From Desulfocurvus vexinensis DSM 17965 (GTDB lineage: Bacteria > Desulfobacterota > Desulfovibrionia > Desulfovibrionales > Desulfovibrionaceae), in assembly GCF_000519125.1 (NCBI RefSeq), contig NZ_JAEX01000006.1, forward strand, positions 62,001 to 126,000: a stretch of 64,000 nt of DNA. The letters run 5' to 3'. This document shows, piece by piece, positions 51,792 to 60,824 of this stretch. The first letter of the stretch is position 1, and the number at the start of each line of letters is the position of its first letter. A program made the translations under genes and the position numbers. The notes beneath the pieces are model-generated. The model did no database searches and was not told the origin of the DNA. It was given only the letters and a program-made list of their open reading frames with translations.

Positions 51792-52736
51792 CTATTTCAG
51801 GCTTTCCAGACGCTTGCGGGCCAGGGCTGCGGCCTCGGAAGCCGGATAGTCCTGCACCAGCACCTGGAGATAGAAGCGGGCGTTGGCCGTATCGCCCAGG
51901 CGGGCGTAGGCGTAGCCGATCTTGAGCAGCGCGGCGGCGGCCTTGTCGTGGCCGGGGTGCTGCTGGTGCACGGCCTTGAAGGCCACGATGGCCTCGCCGT
52001 CGTCGTGCTCGTGGTAGTAGGTTTCGCCCAGCCAGTAGCGCGCGTTGGGCGCCAGGGCGCTGGCGGGGTTGGCGGCCAGGAAACGCTCCAGGGCCGCGCG
52101 GCCCTGGGCGGCCTTGCCAGCCAGCACCAGCCGCAGGGCGGCGTCGTAGTCGGCCTGGCCCGTGGCCGGGGCGGAGGCGGACGGCCTGGGGGCCGGAGCC
52201 GGGGCCTTGGCTGCGGCCTTGGCTCCAGCCTTGGCGGGCGCGGCGGCCTTGGGCGCGCCCTTGGCCCGGACCTCGGGGTAGGCCTCCCAGGGCTTGGCCG
52301 GGGCGGCGGGGGCGGCCTTGGCCGGGGCGGCAGCGGCGGGAGCCGGGGCGGCGGGGGCGGCTGGTGCGGTGGAGGCCGGAGCAGAGGCGGCGGGCGCAGC
52401 GGCGGGCTCCGCATCCATGGCCTTGCCCGGAGCGTCGGCCTTGCCCGGGGCGCCCGCCGCAGCCGCAGCGGAGGCAGGCGCAGGGGGCGCGGCGGGGGCC
52501 GGGGCCTCGGCCCTGGCCTCCAGGGCCAGGACGCGGCGCTCCAGGTCGTCCACCCGGGCGTCCAGCTCCTGCTGGGCGGTCTGCTGGGTCATGGCCCGGG
52601 CCTCCAGGGCACTCAGGCGCCAGCGCTGGCTCGTGGCCTGGGCGGAGTCCTGCGGGCCCGCGCCGCGCGTCCCGGCGCAGCCCGCCAGGGCCGCCAGCAC
52701 CAGGGTCGCCAGCGCCAGGCGGGTCAGATGGAGCAT
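51792..52736 (-). CDS. CpoB/YbgF-like Tol-Pal associated lipoprotein
   Basis: A 314-residue exported lipoprotein. The signal peptide ends in the lipobox LAALAGC (Cys about 20). A coiled-coil segment follows (about 40-75, RWRLSALEARAMTQQTAQQE onward), then a long Ala/Pro/Lys-rich linker (about 80-185) and C-terminal TPR-like repeats (about 195-310, ARYWLGETYYHEHDDGEAI and LLKIGYAYARLGDTANA). This is the CpoB/YbgF plan, a partner of Tol-Pal, although the lipid anchor differs from E. coli CpoB and no tol or pal gene is nearby. The gene lies 11 bases upstream of dprA and is probably co-transcribed with it. Confidence 0.8.
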   Translation of the reverse strand: MLHLTRLALATLVLAALAGCAGTRGAGPQDSAQATSQRWRLSALEARAMTQQTAQQELDARVDDLERRVLALEARAEAPAPAAPPAPASAAAAAGAPGKADAPGKAMDAEPAAAPAASAPASTAPAAPAAPAPAAAAPAKAAPAAPAKPWEAYPEVRAKGAPKAAAPAKAGAKAAAKAPAPAPRPSASAPATGQADYDAALRLVLAGKAAQGRAALERFLAANPASALAPNARYWLGETYYHEHDDGEAIVAFKAVHQQHPGHDKAAAALLKIGYAYARLGDTANARFYLQVLVQDYPASEAAALARKRLESLK

Positions 52737-53052
52737 GGGCCCTCCCCGGCAAAACGTTGATTGCGCATCGCTCCTTCCATAGGCCAGCAGCCAGGAAAAT
52801 TCAAGGCCGTCGAGCCCATGGAGCCCGAAAGCCGCCCTTGCGCGCCCTTGCCCAAAACCCGTTTTTGAGGCACAACTCCAACCGTCCGGGCGCCCACGGC
52901 GCGGCCCCGCGCATCCCCGCGCAGGCCGGATGAAACAGTGTTTCCGGCGGCCCCGCCGCCCAGCGGGCCGGACCGCTGTGGCCGCCCTGCCCGCCCGGCG
53001 CCCCAGGCGCCCCGCGGCCCGCGCGGGCCGAACCAACCCCGAGGAGTGCCCC
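52737..53052. other. Divergent intergenic region
   Basis: No gene is seen. The lipoprotein promoter lies on the left; the right half is very GC-rich and low in sequence complexity, and no clear promoter was found for the membrane protein on the plus strand. Confidence 0.4.
52776..52804 (-). promoter_or_regulatory. Promoter of the CpoB-like/dprA unit
   Basis: Minus strand TTGAAT (52804-52799), 17-base spacer, TATGGA (52781-52776), 40 bases before the ATG. Confidence 0.55.
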
Positions 53053-54000
53053 ATGCCGCTACCCGAACCGACCCCGGCCCTGGCCGCCGTGTTCCTGGTC
53101 CTGGCCCTGCATCTGTGCGCCGTGTACACCGGCCTGGGGGCCTTCGCCCTGGCCTGGTGGTGCGAGGCGCTGGGCGCCGCGCGCAGGCTGGGCTTCCTCA
53201 AGAAGCTGGCCCGGCAGTTGAGTGCCCTGGGCGTCCTGTTCCTGTGCTACACCGTGGTGGCCGCCACGGGCGGGCTGGCCGTGCTCTGGTCGCGCTTTCC
53301 CGAGGCGCTCTGGCCCTGGACGCAACTCCCCGAACTGGTCCTGCCCGCCGCCCTGGCCCTGGCCTGGGCCACGCTGTTCGGCCTGGCCTACGGCCTGAGC
53401 TGGGGCATGGCCCGCGAGCATCCCAAGACCCACCGCGTGCTGGGGCTGCTGGCGGCCCTGGGCGGGCCGCTGGTGCTGGCGGCGTCCCTGGCCATGAAGC
53501 TCGCGCCGCTGCTGCCCTGGATCCTGGCCGCCGGGCCGCACATCATGATGCTGCGCGGCATGTTCGTTCCGGCCTTCGGGCCGCTGCTGGCCGCCGCCGG
53601 AACGCTGATGCTGACCTGCGCCGCCGGATTCGGCCTGGCCTACCTGCTCACGCGCAGGAACCGCGAGGACTTCGGACGCGACTACTACGGCTACGTGCTG
53701 GGGCGGCTGGCGGGCTGGGCGCTCTTGCTGGGGCTTGCCGCCGCCGGGGCCCAGGCCTGGGTCTGCACCGTGGTGCCCGGGGCGTGGCCCCCGGGGCTTG
53801 CTGGCCCGGCGCTGCTGGCCCTTTGCGGCTTCTGCGCCCTGGGGCTGGCCTGCGTGCTGTGGGCCGTGGTCTGGCGGGCGAGCGCGCCGCTGCGCATGAA
53901 GCCCGCCGTATGGCTGGCGGCCCTGGCGCTGCTGGCGGCCACGGGCGCGTTCTCGGCGCTGCACGCCACGCTGTTCCTGCCCGGAGCCCAGGGCCTGTAG
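53053..54000 (+). CDS. Hypothetical multi-spanning membrane protein
   Basis: A 315-residue protein I do not recognise. Hydrophobic stretches suggest about eight membrane helices: near 9-30, 55-77, 90-118, 128-155, 170-198, 217-238, 250-278 and 284-305. Short loops carry conserved-looking RRNREDFGRDYYGYVLGR and HPKTHRVLG. A few His and many Trp residues in or near helices would suit a haem- or quinone-linked membrane subunit, but this is not supported by any motif. A GAGGAG site lies seven bases before the ATG. It is followed 81 bases later by a DUF3124 gene with its own promoter. Confidence 0.7.
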   Translation: MPLPEPTPALAAVFLVLALHLCAVYTGLGAFALAWWCEALGAARRLGFLKKLARQLSALGVLFLCYTVVAATGGLAVLWSRFPEALWPWTQLPELVLPAALALAWATLFGLAYGLSWGMAREHPKTHRVLGLLAALGGPLVLAASLAMKLAPLLPWILAAGPHIMMLRGMFVPAFGPLLAAAGTLMLTCAAGFGLAYLLTRRNREDFGRDYYGYVLGRLAGWALLLGLAAAGAQAWVCTVVPGAWPPGLAGPALLALCGFCALGLACVLWAVVWRASAPLRMKPAVWLAALALLAATGAFSALHATLFLPGAQGL

Positions 54001-54024
54001 GGGCGCGCACGGCCCGGGCGGGAT

Positions 54025-54053
54025 TTGCCGTCCCCCGCCCGGGGTGCTAGGAT
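54025..54053 (+). promoter_or_regulatory. Candidate promoter of the DUF3124 gene
   Basis: TTGCCG (54025-54030), 17-base spacer, TAGGAT (54048-54053), 28 bases before the ATG. Confidence 0.5.
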
Positions 54054-54081
54054 GCGCCGTCACCCCAACCCGGAGGAGCCC

Positions 54082-54561
54082 ATGCCCGCCGCCCGCGCCG
54101 CCCTGGCCGCCCTGCTGACCCTGCTGACCCTGGCCCTGCCCGCCCTGGCCGGAACCGCCGCGCCGGGGCCCGCGCCCAGCACGGGGCAGACCCTGTACGT
54201 GCCCGTGTACTCCCACGTCTACCACGGGCCCAAGAACCGCGACTTCCCCCTGACCTGCACCCTGTCCATCCGCAACACCGACCCGCACCACAGCTTCCGC
54301 GTGGAGGCCGTGGAGTTCTACAACAGCCACGGCGGGCTGGTGCGCGGCCTCATCGACGGCCCGCGCCCCGTGCGGCCCATGGGCACGCTGGAATTCATCG
54401 TGGACGAAAGCGACAACGACGGCGGCTCGGGGGCCAACTTCGTGATCCGCTGGGTTGCCGATACGCCCATGAATCCGCCCCTGGTGGAGGCCGTGATGAT
54501 CGGCACCAGCTCCAACCAGGGCATCTCCTTCACCTCGCGGGCGGTGGAAATCCTGCCCTGA
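54082..54561 (+). CDS. Exported DUF3124 protein
   Basis: A 159-residue secreted or periplasmic protein with a signal peptide (hydrophobic about 6-22, cleavage near ALAGTAA). The mature part has the family stretches GQTLYVPVYSHVYHGPKNR, LSIRNTDP, RVEAVEFYNSHGGLV, DESDNDGGSGANFVIRW and VEAVMIGTSSNQGISFTSRA, matching DUF3124. The function is unknown. ATG 54082 is chosen for GGAGGAG just upstream; a longer in-frame start overlaps the promoter. A strong terminator follows 25 bases after the stop. Confidence 0.85.
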   Translation: MPAARAALAALLTLLTLALPALAGTAAPGPAPSTGQTLYVPVYSHVYHGPKNRDFPLTCTLSIRNTDPHHSFRVEAVEFYNSHGGLVRGLIDGPRPVRPMGTLEFIVDESDNDGGSGANFVIRWVADTPMNPPLVEAVMIGTSSNQGISFTSRAVEILP

Positions 54562-54585
54562 AGCCCTGGCCTGCGCCGCACGCAG

Positions 54586-54627
54586 CACGGCCCGCCGCGA
54601 TTGCTCGCGGCGGGCCGTGTCGTTTTT
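54586..54627 (+). terminator. Intrinsic terminator after the DUF3124 gene
   Basis: A 15-bp perfect stem (54586-54600 with 54605-54619), loop TTGC, then TCG and five T (54623-54627). It also lies between convergent genes and may block read-through into cheA. Confidence 0.92.
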
Positions 54628-54643
54628 CGCGCGGGCGGGGCGG

Positions 54644-57547
54644 CTACATGCCCGAACTGCCGCCCCGGTTGGTGGTCATGCGGTAGATCTCGTGCGGGTC
54701 GAGGATGAGCACCACCGAGCCGTCGCCCATGATGGTCGCGCCGGACAGGCCTTCCTTCTCGCCCAGGTAGTCGCCCAGGGGCTTGATGACGATCTCCTGG
54801 CGCTCGAGCAGGGTGTCCACCACCAGCCCCAGGCGGCGGTTGTTGTCCTGGATGACCACGATGGGCACGATGTCGCGCTTTTCGGCGTTGGCGGGCAGGC
54901 CGAGCACCTCGCACAGGTCCATGATGCCCAGCACCTCGCCGCGCAGGGTCACGGCCTTGCGCCCGTTGACCTCGGTGAAGCGGCGGACCTCGATCTTGGT
55001 CGTCTCGGACACGGCCTCCAGGGGGATGGCGTAGGTGTCTCCGGCGACCTTGATCATCAGGGCGTCGATGATGGCCAGGGTCAGGGGCAGGGCGATGGTG
55101 AAGCGCGTGCCCCGGCCGACCTCGGTGTTGATGTTCACCGAGCCCTTGAGGTTCTTGATGTTGGTCTTGACCACGTCCATGCCCACGCCGCGCCCGGAGA
55201 TGTCCGTGACCTTCTCGGCGCCGGAGAAGCCGGGCTCGAAGATCAGCCCGATGGCCTGCTGGTCGTCCAGGGCCTTGGCCTCCTCGGGGGTGACCATGCC
55301 CTTCTTGACGCCCACCTCGCGCATCTTCGCCGGGTCGATGCCGCGCCCGTCGTCCTCGACCTCGATGGCCACGGAGTTGCCCTGGTGATAGGCGCGCAGC
55401 CACACGCGGCCCGTCTCGGGCTTGCCCTTGGCCAGGCGCTCCTCGTTGGACTCCAGGCCGTGGTCCACGGAGTTGCGGATCATGTGCACCAGCGGGTCGC
55501 CGATCTCCTCGATGACGCTCTTGTCCAGCTCGGTCTCCTCGCCTTCCATGATCAGCTCGACCTTCTTGCCGCTCTTGCGCGAGAGGTCGCGCACCAGGCG
55601 CGGGAAACGCGAGAACACCGTGTTCACCGGGACCATGCGCACCTTCATGATGGTGTCCTGCAGGTCGTCGGAGATGCGGGCCATGGCGTAGGTCGTCTCG
55701 GTGAGATTGGAGGCCACCTCGGACACGTCGATGGCCTGCCCGCCCGTTTCCAGGTTGCGGGCCAGCATGGCGAAGCGGTTGCGGTTGATGATCAGCTCGC
55801 CGATAAGGTTCATCAGGTGGTCGAGCTTTTCATGGTCCACACGGATGGTCGAGGAGACCTTGGGCTTCTTGCCACCGGCGGCGGGGGCGGCGGGGGCGGC
55901 GGAAGCGGCCTCGGCGCGCGCGGCCTCGGGGCGCGGGGCCGCCGGGGCGGGCCGGGCGACGGGGGTGCGGTCCACCCCCCGGGGGCCGGACGCCGCGCGG
56001 GCGGGCGCCGGGGCCTGGACCACGGTCCGGTCCTCGTCCTCCTCGGGCTCAGGCTCGGGCTCGGGCTCGGGCTCAGGCGCGGGCGCGGGCTGCGGCGCGG
56101 GGGCGGGCGCGTCCTCGTCCATGGCCGACACCAGCGGCTCGTCGCCGCCCGGCCCGGCCTCGCCGCCCAGGCGCTCGATCTCCTTGGCCACGATTTCGGC
56201 GAGGATGGAACACTCCTGGCGCAGGATGTCCACCATCAGCGCGAAGTCCAGGTCCGCGTCGCGGGCCTGGGCCACAAGGCCCGCCGTGCGCTCCGCGTTG
56301 ATCTTGATGTCGTCCAGGCCCATGTACTGGGCGGAGTTCTGCACCGAGACCAGGGAGCGGTGCAGGCCGTCCACGGAATCCTTGCGCCCGGGGTCCTGCT
56401 CCAGGGAGTCCAAGGCCAAGGTGATGTTGGCCAGCTGCTGGCCCACGGTCTCGCTGAAGACCTTGAGATCGTCGGAGTCGGTGCCGGAGTCGGCGGCCGC
56501 AGGCGCCGGGGCGGGCGCGGGGGCATCTGAGGCCCCGGCGGGCTCCTCGGGCGCGGCCTCGGCCGCAGGGGCGACCTCGCCGCTCTCCACCGCCGCCTGG
56601 AGGCGGGCCACCAGGGCCGCAGTGTCCAGCGGCGTGACCTGGGCCGAGGCGGTGTCGATGGCGCCGATGAGCGTCTCGATCATGTCCACCACGCCCAGCA
56701 GCAGGTCGATCATGGCGTTGGAACTGGCCATTTCGCCCTTGCGCACGCGGTTGAGCAGGGTCTCGGCCTCGTGGGTCAGGCCGTTGAGCTCGCGGTAGCC
56801 GATGATGCCGCTGTTGCCCTTGAGGTTGTGGAAGTAGCGGAACACGTCGTTGACCGTCTCGCCGCCCTTGCCGGGGTCCTTTTCCAGGCTGACCAGGGCG
56901 CCGTTCAGGTTCTCGACGATCTCCTTGGCCTCTTCCATGAAATCGTCCAGGTGCTCGCGGGCCACCACGCTCAGGGCGTAGGGCGCGGCGTCGAAGGCCG
57001 GGGCGGCGGGCGCGGGCTTGGGGGCCGGGGCCGGTTTGGGCGCCGGGGCTGCGGGCGCGGGGGCGGCGGCCTTGGGGGCCGGGGCCGCAGGCGCGGGCTT
57101 GGGGGCCGGGGCGGCGGCCTTGGGCGCGGCGGCGGCCTTGGGCGCCGGGGCCTCGCCCGCCAGCAGGGCGTCCAGGGCGGCGATGAGGCTTTCGGTGTCC
57201 ACCTCGCCCTCGCCGCCCTCGGACTCCAGGTTCTCGATCATGGTCCGCAGCATGTCGGTGGACGACAAGATGATGTCCATGATCTCCGAGGTCACGGCCA
57301 TGCGGCCCTTGCGCAGCTCGTCCATGATGTTTTCGGCGCGGTGGGCGAGCTTGTTGATCTTGTTCAGCCCCAGGAACCCCGAGGCGCCCTTGAGGGAGTG
57401 CATCGGACGGAAAATCTCGTTGAGCAGCGCCAGGTTTTCCGGAGACTGTTCCAGTTCGAGCAGGTTGGGCTCGATGGTCTCCAGATGTTCCCGGGCCTCG
57501 ATGATGAAATCCGCGAAAATTTCAGGATCCATGAAATCCTGGCTCAT
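54644..57547 (-). CDS. cheA: Chemotaxis histidine kinase CheA with three HPt-type modules
   Basis: A 967-residue kinase, far longer than E. coli CheA. HPt-1 has HSLKGASGFLG with phospho-His50; HPt-2 has HNLKGNSGIIG with His240. A third HPt-like repeat (about 365-445, LHRSLVSVQNSAQYMG) has lost the His-x2-Lys-Gly core. Ala/Pro-rich linkers separate the modules (about 132-187, 455-500, 520-570). The dimerisation domain (KLDHLMNLIGELIINRNRF), HATPase (MIRNSVDHGLE, VEDDGRGID, GRGVGMDVV) and C-terminal CheW-like receptor-coupling domain (ending at about 960) are complete. It phosphorylates the adjacent CheY and CheB. Last gene of the eight-gene chemotaxis unit. Confidence 0.95.
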   Translation of the reverse strand: MSQDFMDPEIFADFIIEAREHLETIEPNLLELEQSPENLALLNEIFRPMHSLKGASGFLGLNKINKLAHRAENIMDELRKGRMAVTSEIMDIILSSTDMLRTMIENLESEGGEGEVDTESLIAALDALLAGEAPAPKAAAAPKAAAPAPKPAPAAPAPKAAAPAPAAPAPKPAPAPKPAPAAPAFDAAPYALSVVAREHLDDFMEEAKEIVENLNGALVSLEKDPGKGGETVNDVFRYFHNLKGNSGIIGYRELNGLTHEAETLLNRVRKGEMASSNAMIDLLLGVVDMIETLIGAIDTASAQVTPLDTAALVARLQAAVESGEVAPAAEAAPEEPAGASDAPAPAPAPAAADSGTDSDDLKVFSETVGQQLANITLALDSLEQDPGRKDSVDGLHRSLVSVQNSAQYMGLDDIKINAERTAGLVAQARDADLDFALMVDILRQECSILAEIVAKEIERLGGEAGPGGDEPLVSAMDEDAPAPAPQPAPAPEPEPEPEPEPEEDEDRTVVQAPAPARAASGPRGVDRTPVARPAPAAPRPEAARAEAASAAPAAPAAGGKKPKVSSTIRVDHEKLDHLMNLIGELIINRNRFAMLARNLETGGQAIDVSEVASNLTETTYAMARISDDLQDTIMKVRMVPVNTVFSRFPRLVRDLSRKSGKKVELIMEGEETELDKSVIEEIGDPLVHMIRNSVDHGLESNEERLAKGKPETGRVWLRAYHQGNSVAIEVEDDGRGIDPAKMREVGVKKGMVTPEEAKALDDQQAIGLIFEPGFSGAEKVTDISGRGVGMDVVKTNIKNLKGSVNINTEVGRGTRFTIALPLTLAIIDALMIKVAGDTYAIPLEAVSETTKIEVRRFTEVNGRKAVTLRGEVLGIMDLCEVLGLPANAEKRDIVPIVVIQDNNRRLGLVVDTLLERQEIVIKPLGDYLGEKEGLSGATIMGDGSVVLILDPHEIYRMTTNRGGSSGM

Positions 57548-57625
57548 TGATGCACCTCAACAGCGTATGCGGCGGGCCCGGCAGACTCCGCCCGTTCCGT
57601 GGCCCGGCAGCCCGTGGCCACGGGA

Positions 57626-57994
57626 TCAGCCAAGCAACATTTTGACATTCTTGACCATCTTTTCGGGCTGGGCGGGCTTGACCATGTACAGGTTGGCCCC
57701 CAGGCCCAGGCCCTTCTGGATGTCCTTGTCCTGCCCTTCCGTGGACAGCACGATGATCGGCACATCGCGGTAGGCGTCCTGCTCGCGCACGGTCTTGATG
57801 AAGGTGAACCCGTCCATGCGCGGCATGTTCACGTCGGAGATGATCAGGTCCACGGATTCCAGGGAGTAGAGCTTTTCCAGGCCGTCGAGCCCGTCCTCCG
57901 CCGTGGTGACCTTGAACCCTTCCTTCTTCATGATGAACGCCACGAGATTGCGCACAGTCTTCGAATCGTCCACTATCAGGATATGTTTAGACAT
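57626..57994 (-). CDS. cheY: Chemotaxis response regulator CheY
   Basis: A 122-residue stand-alone receiver. Phospho-acceptor Asp54 is in LIISDVNMPRMDGF, the acidic pair is in LIVDDSK, Thr/Ser in VLSTEGQ and the conserved Lys in MVKPAQP. It has no output domain. TAGGAGGAG precedes the ATG. It lies between cheW and cheA. Confidence 0.93.
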   Translation of the reverse strand: MSKHILIVDDSKTVRNLVAFIMKKEGFKVTTAEDGLDGLEKLYSLESVDLIISDVNMPRMDGFTFIKTVREQDAYRDVPIIVLSTEGQDKDIQKGLGLGANLYMVKPAQPEKMVKNVKMLLG

Positions 57995-58005
57995 GGCGTC
58001 TCCTC

Positions 58006-58719
58006 CTAACCCTTGAGCACCTTCTCGACGATGCGGTCGATGGACAGGATGCCGATGAGCTTGCCGTCGTCGGCCTTGAGCAGCCCGGCCACATACTCGA
58101 CGTTGGCCCCCAGGTGGGCCTCCACACCCCAGTCGATCTTCTCCTGTGCCACGCGGTACATGGTCTTGACCACATCAATCATCAGCCCCAGCTGCAAACC
58201 CTTGCGCCGGCAGACCACGATGAACCCGGGCCGGTCGGACGCCCCGAGCCCGCCCACCAGCGAGGTCATGCGCACCAGCGGCGTGACCCGCCCGCGCAGG
58301 TTGACGATGCCCGCGATGAACGGGGGCGCGGCGGGCAGCCGCGTGGGCGCAACGTAGCGGATGACCTCCTGGACCACGTTGATGGGCACGGTGAACTCCT
58401 GGTCGCCCACCAGGAAGCCGACCAGTTGCAGATCGTGCTCCTGGCGGAGCTGGGCGATGATATCCGGCTCGGCCAGGGTCTGGTCCAGGTCCTTGCCCGT
58501 GTGGGCCGCGTCGTCCCCGGCTTCGGGCCGGGGGCCGAAACCCGGGGCGGACTCCACCCGCGCCGGGCCGGGCATGGCCACGGCGTCCTGCGCCCGGGCG
58601 TCGTCGCCCAGGCCCATGTACTTGCGCAGGAATTCCCGCTCGGCGGCGGACAGGGCATCCCCTTCCGTGCCCGACGGCAGGAAGTCCTTCTCCAGGAAAT
58701 ATTGCTCAGGCGTTTTCAT
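58006..58719 (-). CDS. cheW: Chemotaxis adaptor CheW with N-terminal extension
   Basis: A 237-residue scaffold. The CheW domain occupies about 92-237: LVGFLVGDQEFTVPINVVQE, APPFIAGIVNLRGRVTPLV and VEYVAGLLKADDGKLIGIL. The first 90 residues, including REFLRKYMGLGD and an acidic/Ala-rich linker, are an extension not found in E. coli CheW. It couples receptors to CheA. Its start overlaps the end of parA by 14 bases. Confidence 0.9.
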   Translation of the reverse strand: MKTPEQYFLEKDFLPSGTEGDALSAAEREFLRKYMGLGDDARAQDAVAMPGPARVESAPGFGPRPEAGDDAAHTGKDLDQTLAEPDIIAQLRQEHDLQLVGFLVGDQEFTVPINVVQEVIRYVAPTRLPAAPPFIAGIVNLRGRVTPLVRMTSLVGGLGASDRPGFIVVCRRKGLQLGLMIDVVKTMYRVAQEKIDWGVEAHLGANVEYVAGLLKADDGKLIGILSIDRIVEKVLKG

Positions 58720-59491
58720 CGGCGATCTCTTTGGCTAGCAGCGTGTATTCCACGGCCCCCCTGGAGGACGGGTCGATCTCGTAGATCACCTTGCCCTTGG
58801 CGCTGGCCTCGCGGAAGTTGGTGTCCAGGTTGATGACGGTGTCGCACAGGCGCGGGCCGAGCTTCTTGCGCAACAGGTTGAGCACGCGGCGGCAGGCGCC
58901 CGCCCGGCGGTCGAACATGGTAGCCAGGGCCCGGAAGTGGATGGGCCGGGGCAGCACGCGGTTCAGGGTGCGGATGGTGTCGAAGATCAGCCGCAGCCCG
59001 TGCAGGGCCAAAAAATCCGTCTGGATGGGGATGATCACCAGGTCCGCCGCCACCAGCGCGTTGACCAGAAGGACGCCCACATGCGGCGGGCAGTCGATGA
59101 CGATGTAGTCGTAGCGCTCGCGCAGGGGCGCCAGGGCCTCGGTGAGGATGGCCCCGCGCCCCACGCGCGACTTGAGGTCCATCTCCAGCTCGGAGAGGCG
59201 GATATGCGCGGCGGCGAAGTCGAAGAACCCCTGGCGCTCCGCCGGGTGGACGATCTTCTCCCACAGCCCGGCATAGTCCGCCTTCTCGGCCTGGAAGATG
59301 TCCAGGACCGTGTATTCGAGGTTCTCCGGATAATAGGCCAGATGGATGGACGCGCAGGCGTGCGGGTCCAGGTCCATGACCAGCGTCTTGTGTCCTGCCA
59401 GCGCCAGGGCGGCGCCAAGGCTCAGGGACGTGGTCGTCTTGCCGACCCCGCCCTTCTGGTTGGCCACCGCGATGACTTGAACTGCTGCCAA
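58706..59491 (-). CDS. ParA-family ATPase of the chemotaxis cluster (ParC-like)
   Basis: A 261-residue MinD/ParA ATPase. The deviant Walker A is NQKGGVGKTTTSLSLG (about 11-26), switch I is in LVMDLDPHAC and Walker B in YDYIVIDCPPHVGVLLVNAL. Its place between PilZ and cheW genes inside the chemotaxis run suggests the role shown for ParC in Vibrio and PpfA in Rhodobacter: positioning chemotaxis arrays at the pole or cell centre and partitioning them at division. No ParB is encoded here. Confidence 0.88.
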   Translation of the reverse strand: MAAVQVIAVANQKGGVGKTTTSLSLGAALALAGHKTLVMDLDPHACASIHLAYYPENLEYTVLDIFQAEKADYAGLWEKIVHPAERQGFFDFAAAHIRLSELEMDLKSRVGRGAILTEALAPLRERYDYIVIDCPPHVGVLLVNALVAADLVIIPIQTDFLALHGLRLIFDTIRTLNRVLPRPIHFRALATMFDRRAGACRRVLNLLRKKLGPRLCDTVINLDTNFREASAKGKVIYEIDPSSRGAVEYTLLAKEIADENA

Positions 59492-59521
59492 GATCCACCC
59501 CCTGCTGCGCGCCGGGCTCCG

Positions 59522-59914
59522 CTACGCGCTCTTCGAGATGAATTTGCGAAGCGCCTGCCAGTCGTCGTGGTCGATGTCCAGGAACCGGATGCCCATCTCG
59601 TAGCGCGTGAAGGGCACCACGTCGCGCAGGCGGACCACCTCGGCGATGGCCTGCATGAACTGCCCCGCGTCGCTCTCGAAGACCTTGAAGAATCCCGCAT
59701 GGTACTTGTTGAAACTCGGGATGAAGATCTTCACCTGGAGCTTGGTTTCCGGCTCGAACTTGTGGCTGCACTCGATCTTCATGCCCCCCACGCTGATGTC
59801 GGCGCACAGCACCTCGTAGCGGGGCTGGCGGGCCAGGGGGAACTTGAACTCGGTGACCTCGACCCGGAAGGCCTTGGGCAGCCGGAAATCATTCCTGCGG
59901 TCGTCGGCGGACAT
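59522..59914 (-). CDS. PilZ-domain protein (c-di-GMP binding)
   Basis: A 130-residue single-domain protein. Both c-di-GMP-binding elements are recognisable: an Arg-rich start (DRRNDFRLPKAFRVEV) and D-I-S-V-G-G (about 39-44), matching the D/N-x-S-x-x-G motif. It probably links c-di-GMP levels to chemotaxis; three GGDEF proteins are encoded in the same window. The ATG at 59914 has GGAGG upstream. Confidence 0.85.
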   Translation of the reverse strand: MSADDRRNDFRLPKAFRVEVTEFKFPLARQPRYEVLCADISVGGMKIECSHKFEPETKLQVKIFIPSFNKYHAGFFKVFESDAGQFMQAIAEVVRLRDVVPFTRYEMGIRFLDIDHDDWQALRKFISKSA

Positions 59915-59945
59915 GGCGCACGATCCTCCTTTCAGGCTCATCGGG

Positions 59946-60824
59946 CTATTCCTCCTTGCGGTAGATGATCGCTCCGGGGTAGTGCGTCGGCTTGAACGCA
60001 CGGGAAATGTTGTGCAGCGATTCGGAGTGCCCGATCAGCAGATAGCCTCCTGGAAGCAGATTGTCGTAGAACGAACTGATGACCCTTTTCTTCATTTCGT
60101 CGTCGAAATAGATGATCACGTTGCGGCAGAAGATGATGTGCGAACGCTCCACGCGCTTGAGCTGCATGCGGTCGGACAAGTTGATCTGCCCGAATGTTAT
60201 CATGCGCTTGAGGTCTTCGCGGATGGTGTAGCGTCCTTCCTCCTCGGTGAAATACTTGCGGATCATCTCCTGCGGGGTGGTGCGCAGGGCGTATTCGGTG
60301 TAGACACCGCGCCGCGCCGAGGCCAGCACGCCCTCGGAGAGGTCGTTGGCGGTGATCTTCACGTTCCAGCCCGGCAGCTCGCCCCCCAGCACCTCGCTCA
60401 TCTGGATGGCCATGGTGTAGGGCTCCTCGCCGGTGGAGCACCCGGCGGACCAGATGCGGATGCGCCGGTCGCCCGCCTTGCGCTGGGCCTCCACGACCTC
60501 GCGCAGCACGTGGTCCTGGAAGACCTTGAGCTGCGGCGGGTTGCGGAAGAAGCTCGTCTCGTTGGTGGTCACCACCTCGAAGAGCTTGTTCAGCTCCTGC
60601 TTGCGCCCGGCGTCGTACTGCAAATAGTAGTAGTATTCCCCGAACGACTTGAGGTTGAGCTGCTTCAGGCGGTTGCGCAGGCGGTTTTCCAGCAGGTATT
60701 TCCTGTTGTCGGCGATGTAGATGCCGCTTTGCGCATAGATGAAGTCCCGCAGTTGCGCGAACTCCTCGGGACTGATGGTGAATTCCTTCTTCAAGGAGAT
60801 GGTCTTGGTGAACAGCGAGGTCAT
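59946..60824 (-). CDS. cheR: Chemoreceptor methyltransferase CheR
   Basis: A 292-residue S-adenosylmethionine-dependent methyltransferase that methylates glutamates on chemoreceptors. The N-terminal helical domain (about 12-80) is followed by the Rossmann SAM domain with TTNETSFFRNPPQL, IWSAGCSTGEEPYTMA and FCRNVIIYFD. The start codon is directly after the HEAT-gene stop (TAGATG), so translation is coupled. Confidence 0.94.
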   Translation of the reverse strand: MTSLFTKTISLKKEFTISPEEFAQLRDFIYAQSGIYIADNRKYLLENRLRNRLKQLNLKSFGEYYYYLQYDAGRKQELNKLFEVVTTNETSFFRNPPQLKVFQDHVLREVVEAQRKAGDRRIRIWSAGCSTGEEPYTMAIQMSEVLGGELPGWNVKITANDLSEGVLASARRGVYTEYALRTTPQEMIRKYFTEEEGRYTIREDLKRMITFGQINLSDRMQLKRVERSHIIFCRNVIIYFDDEMKKRVISSFYDNLLPGGYLLIGHSESLHNISRAFKPTHYPGAIIYRKEE

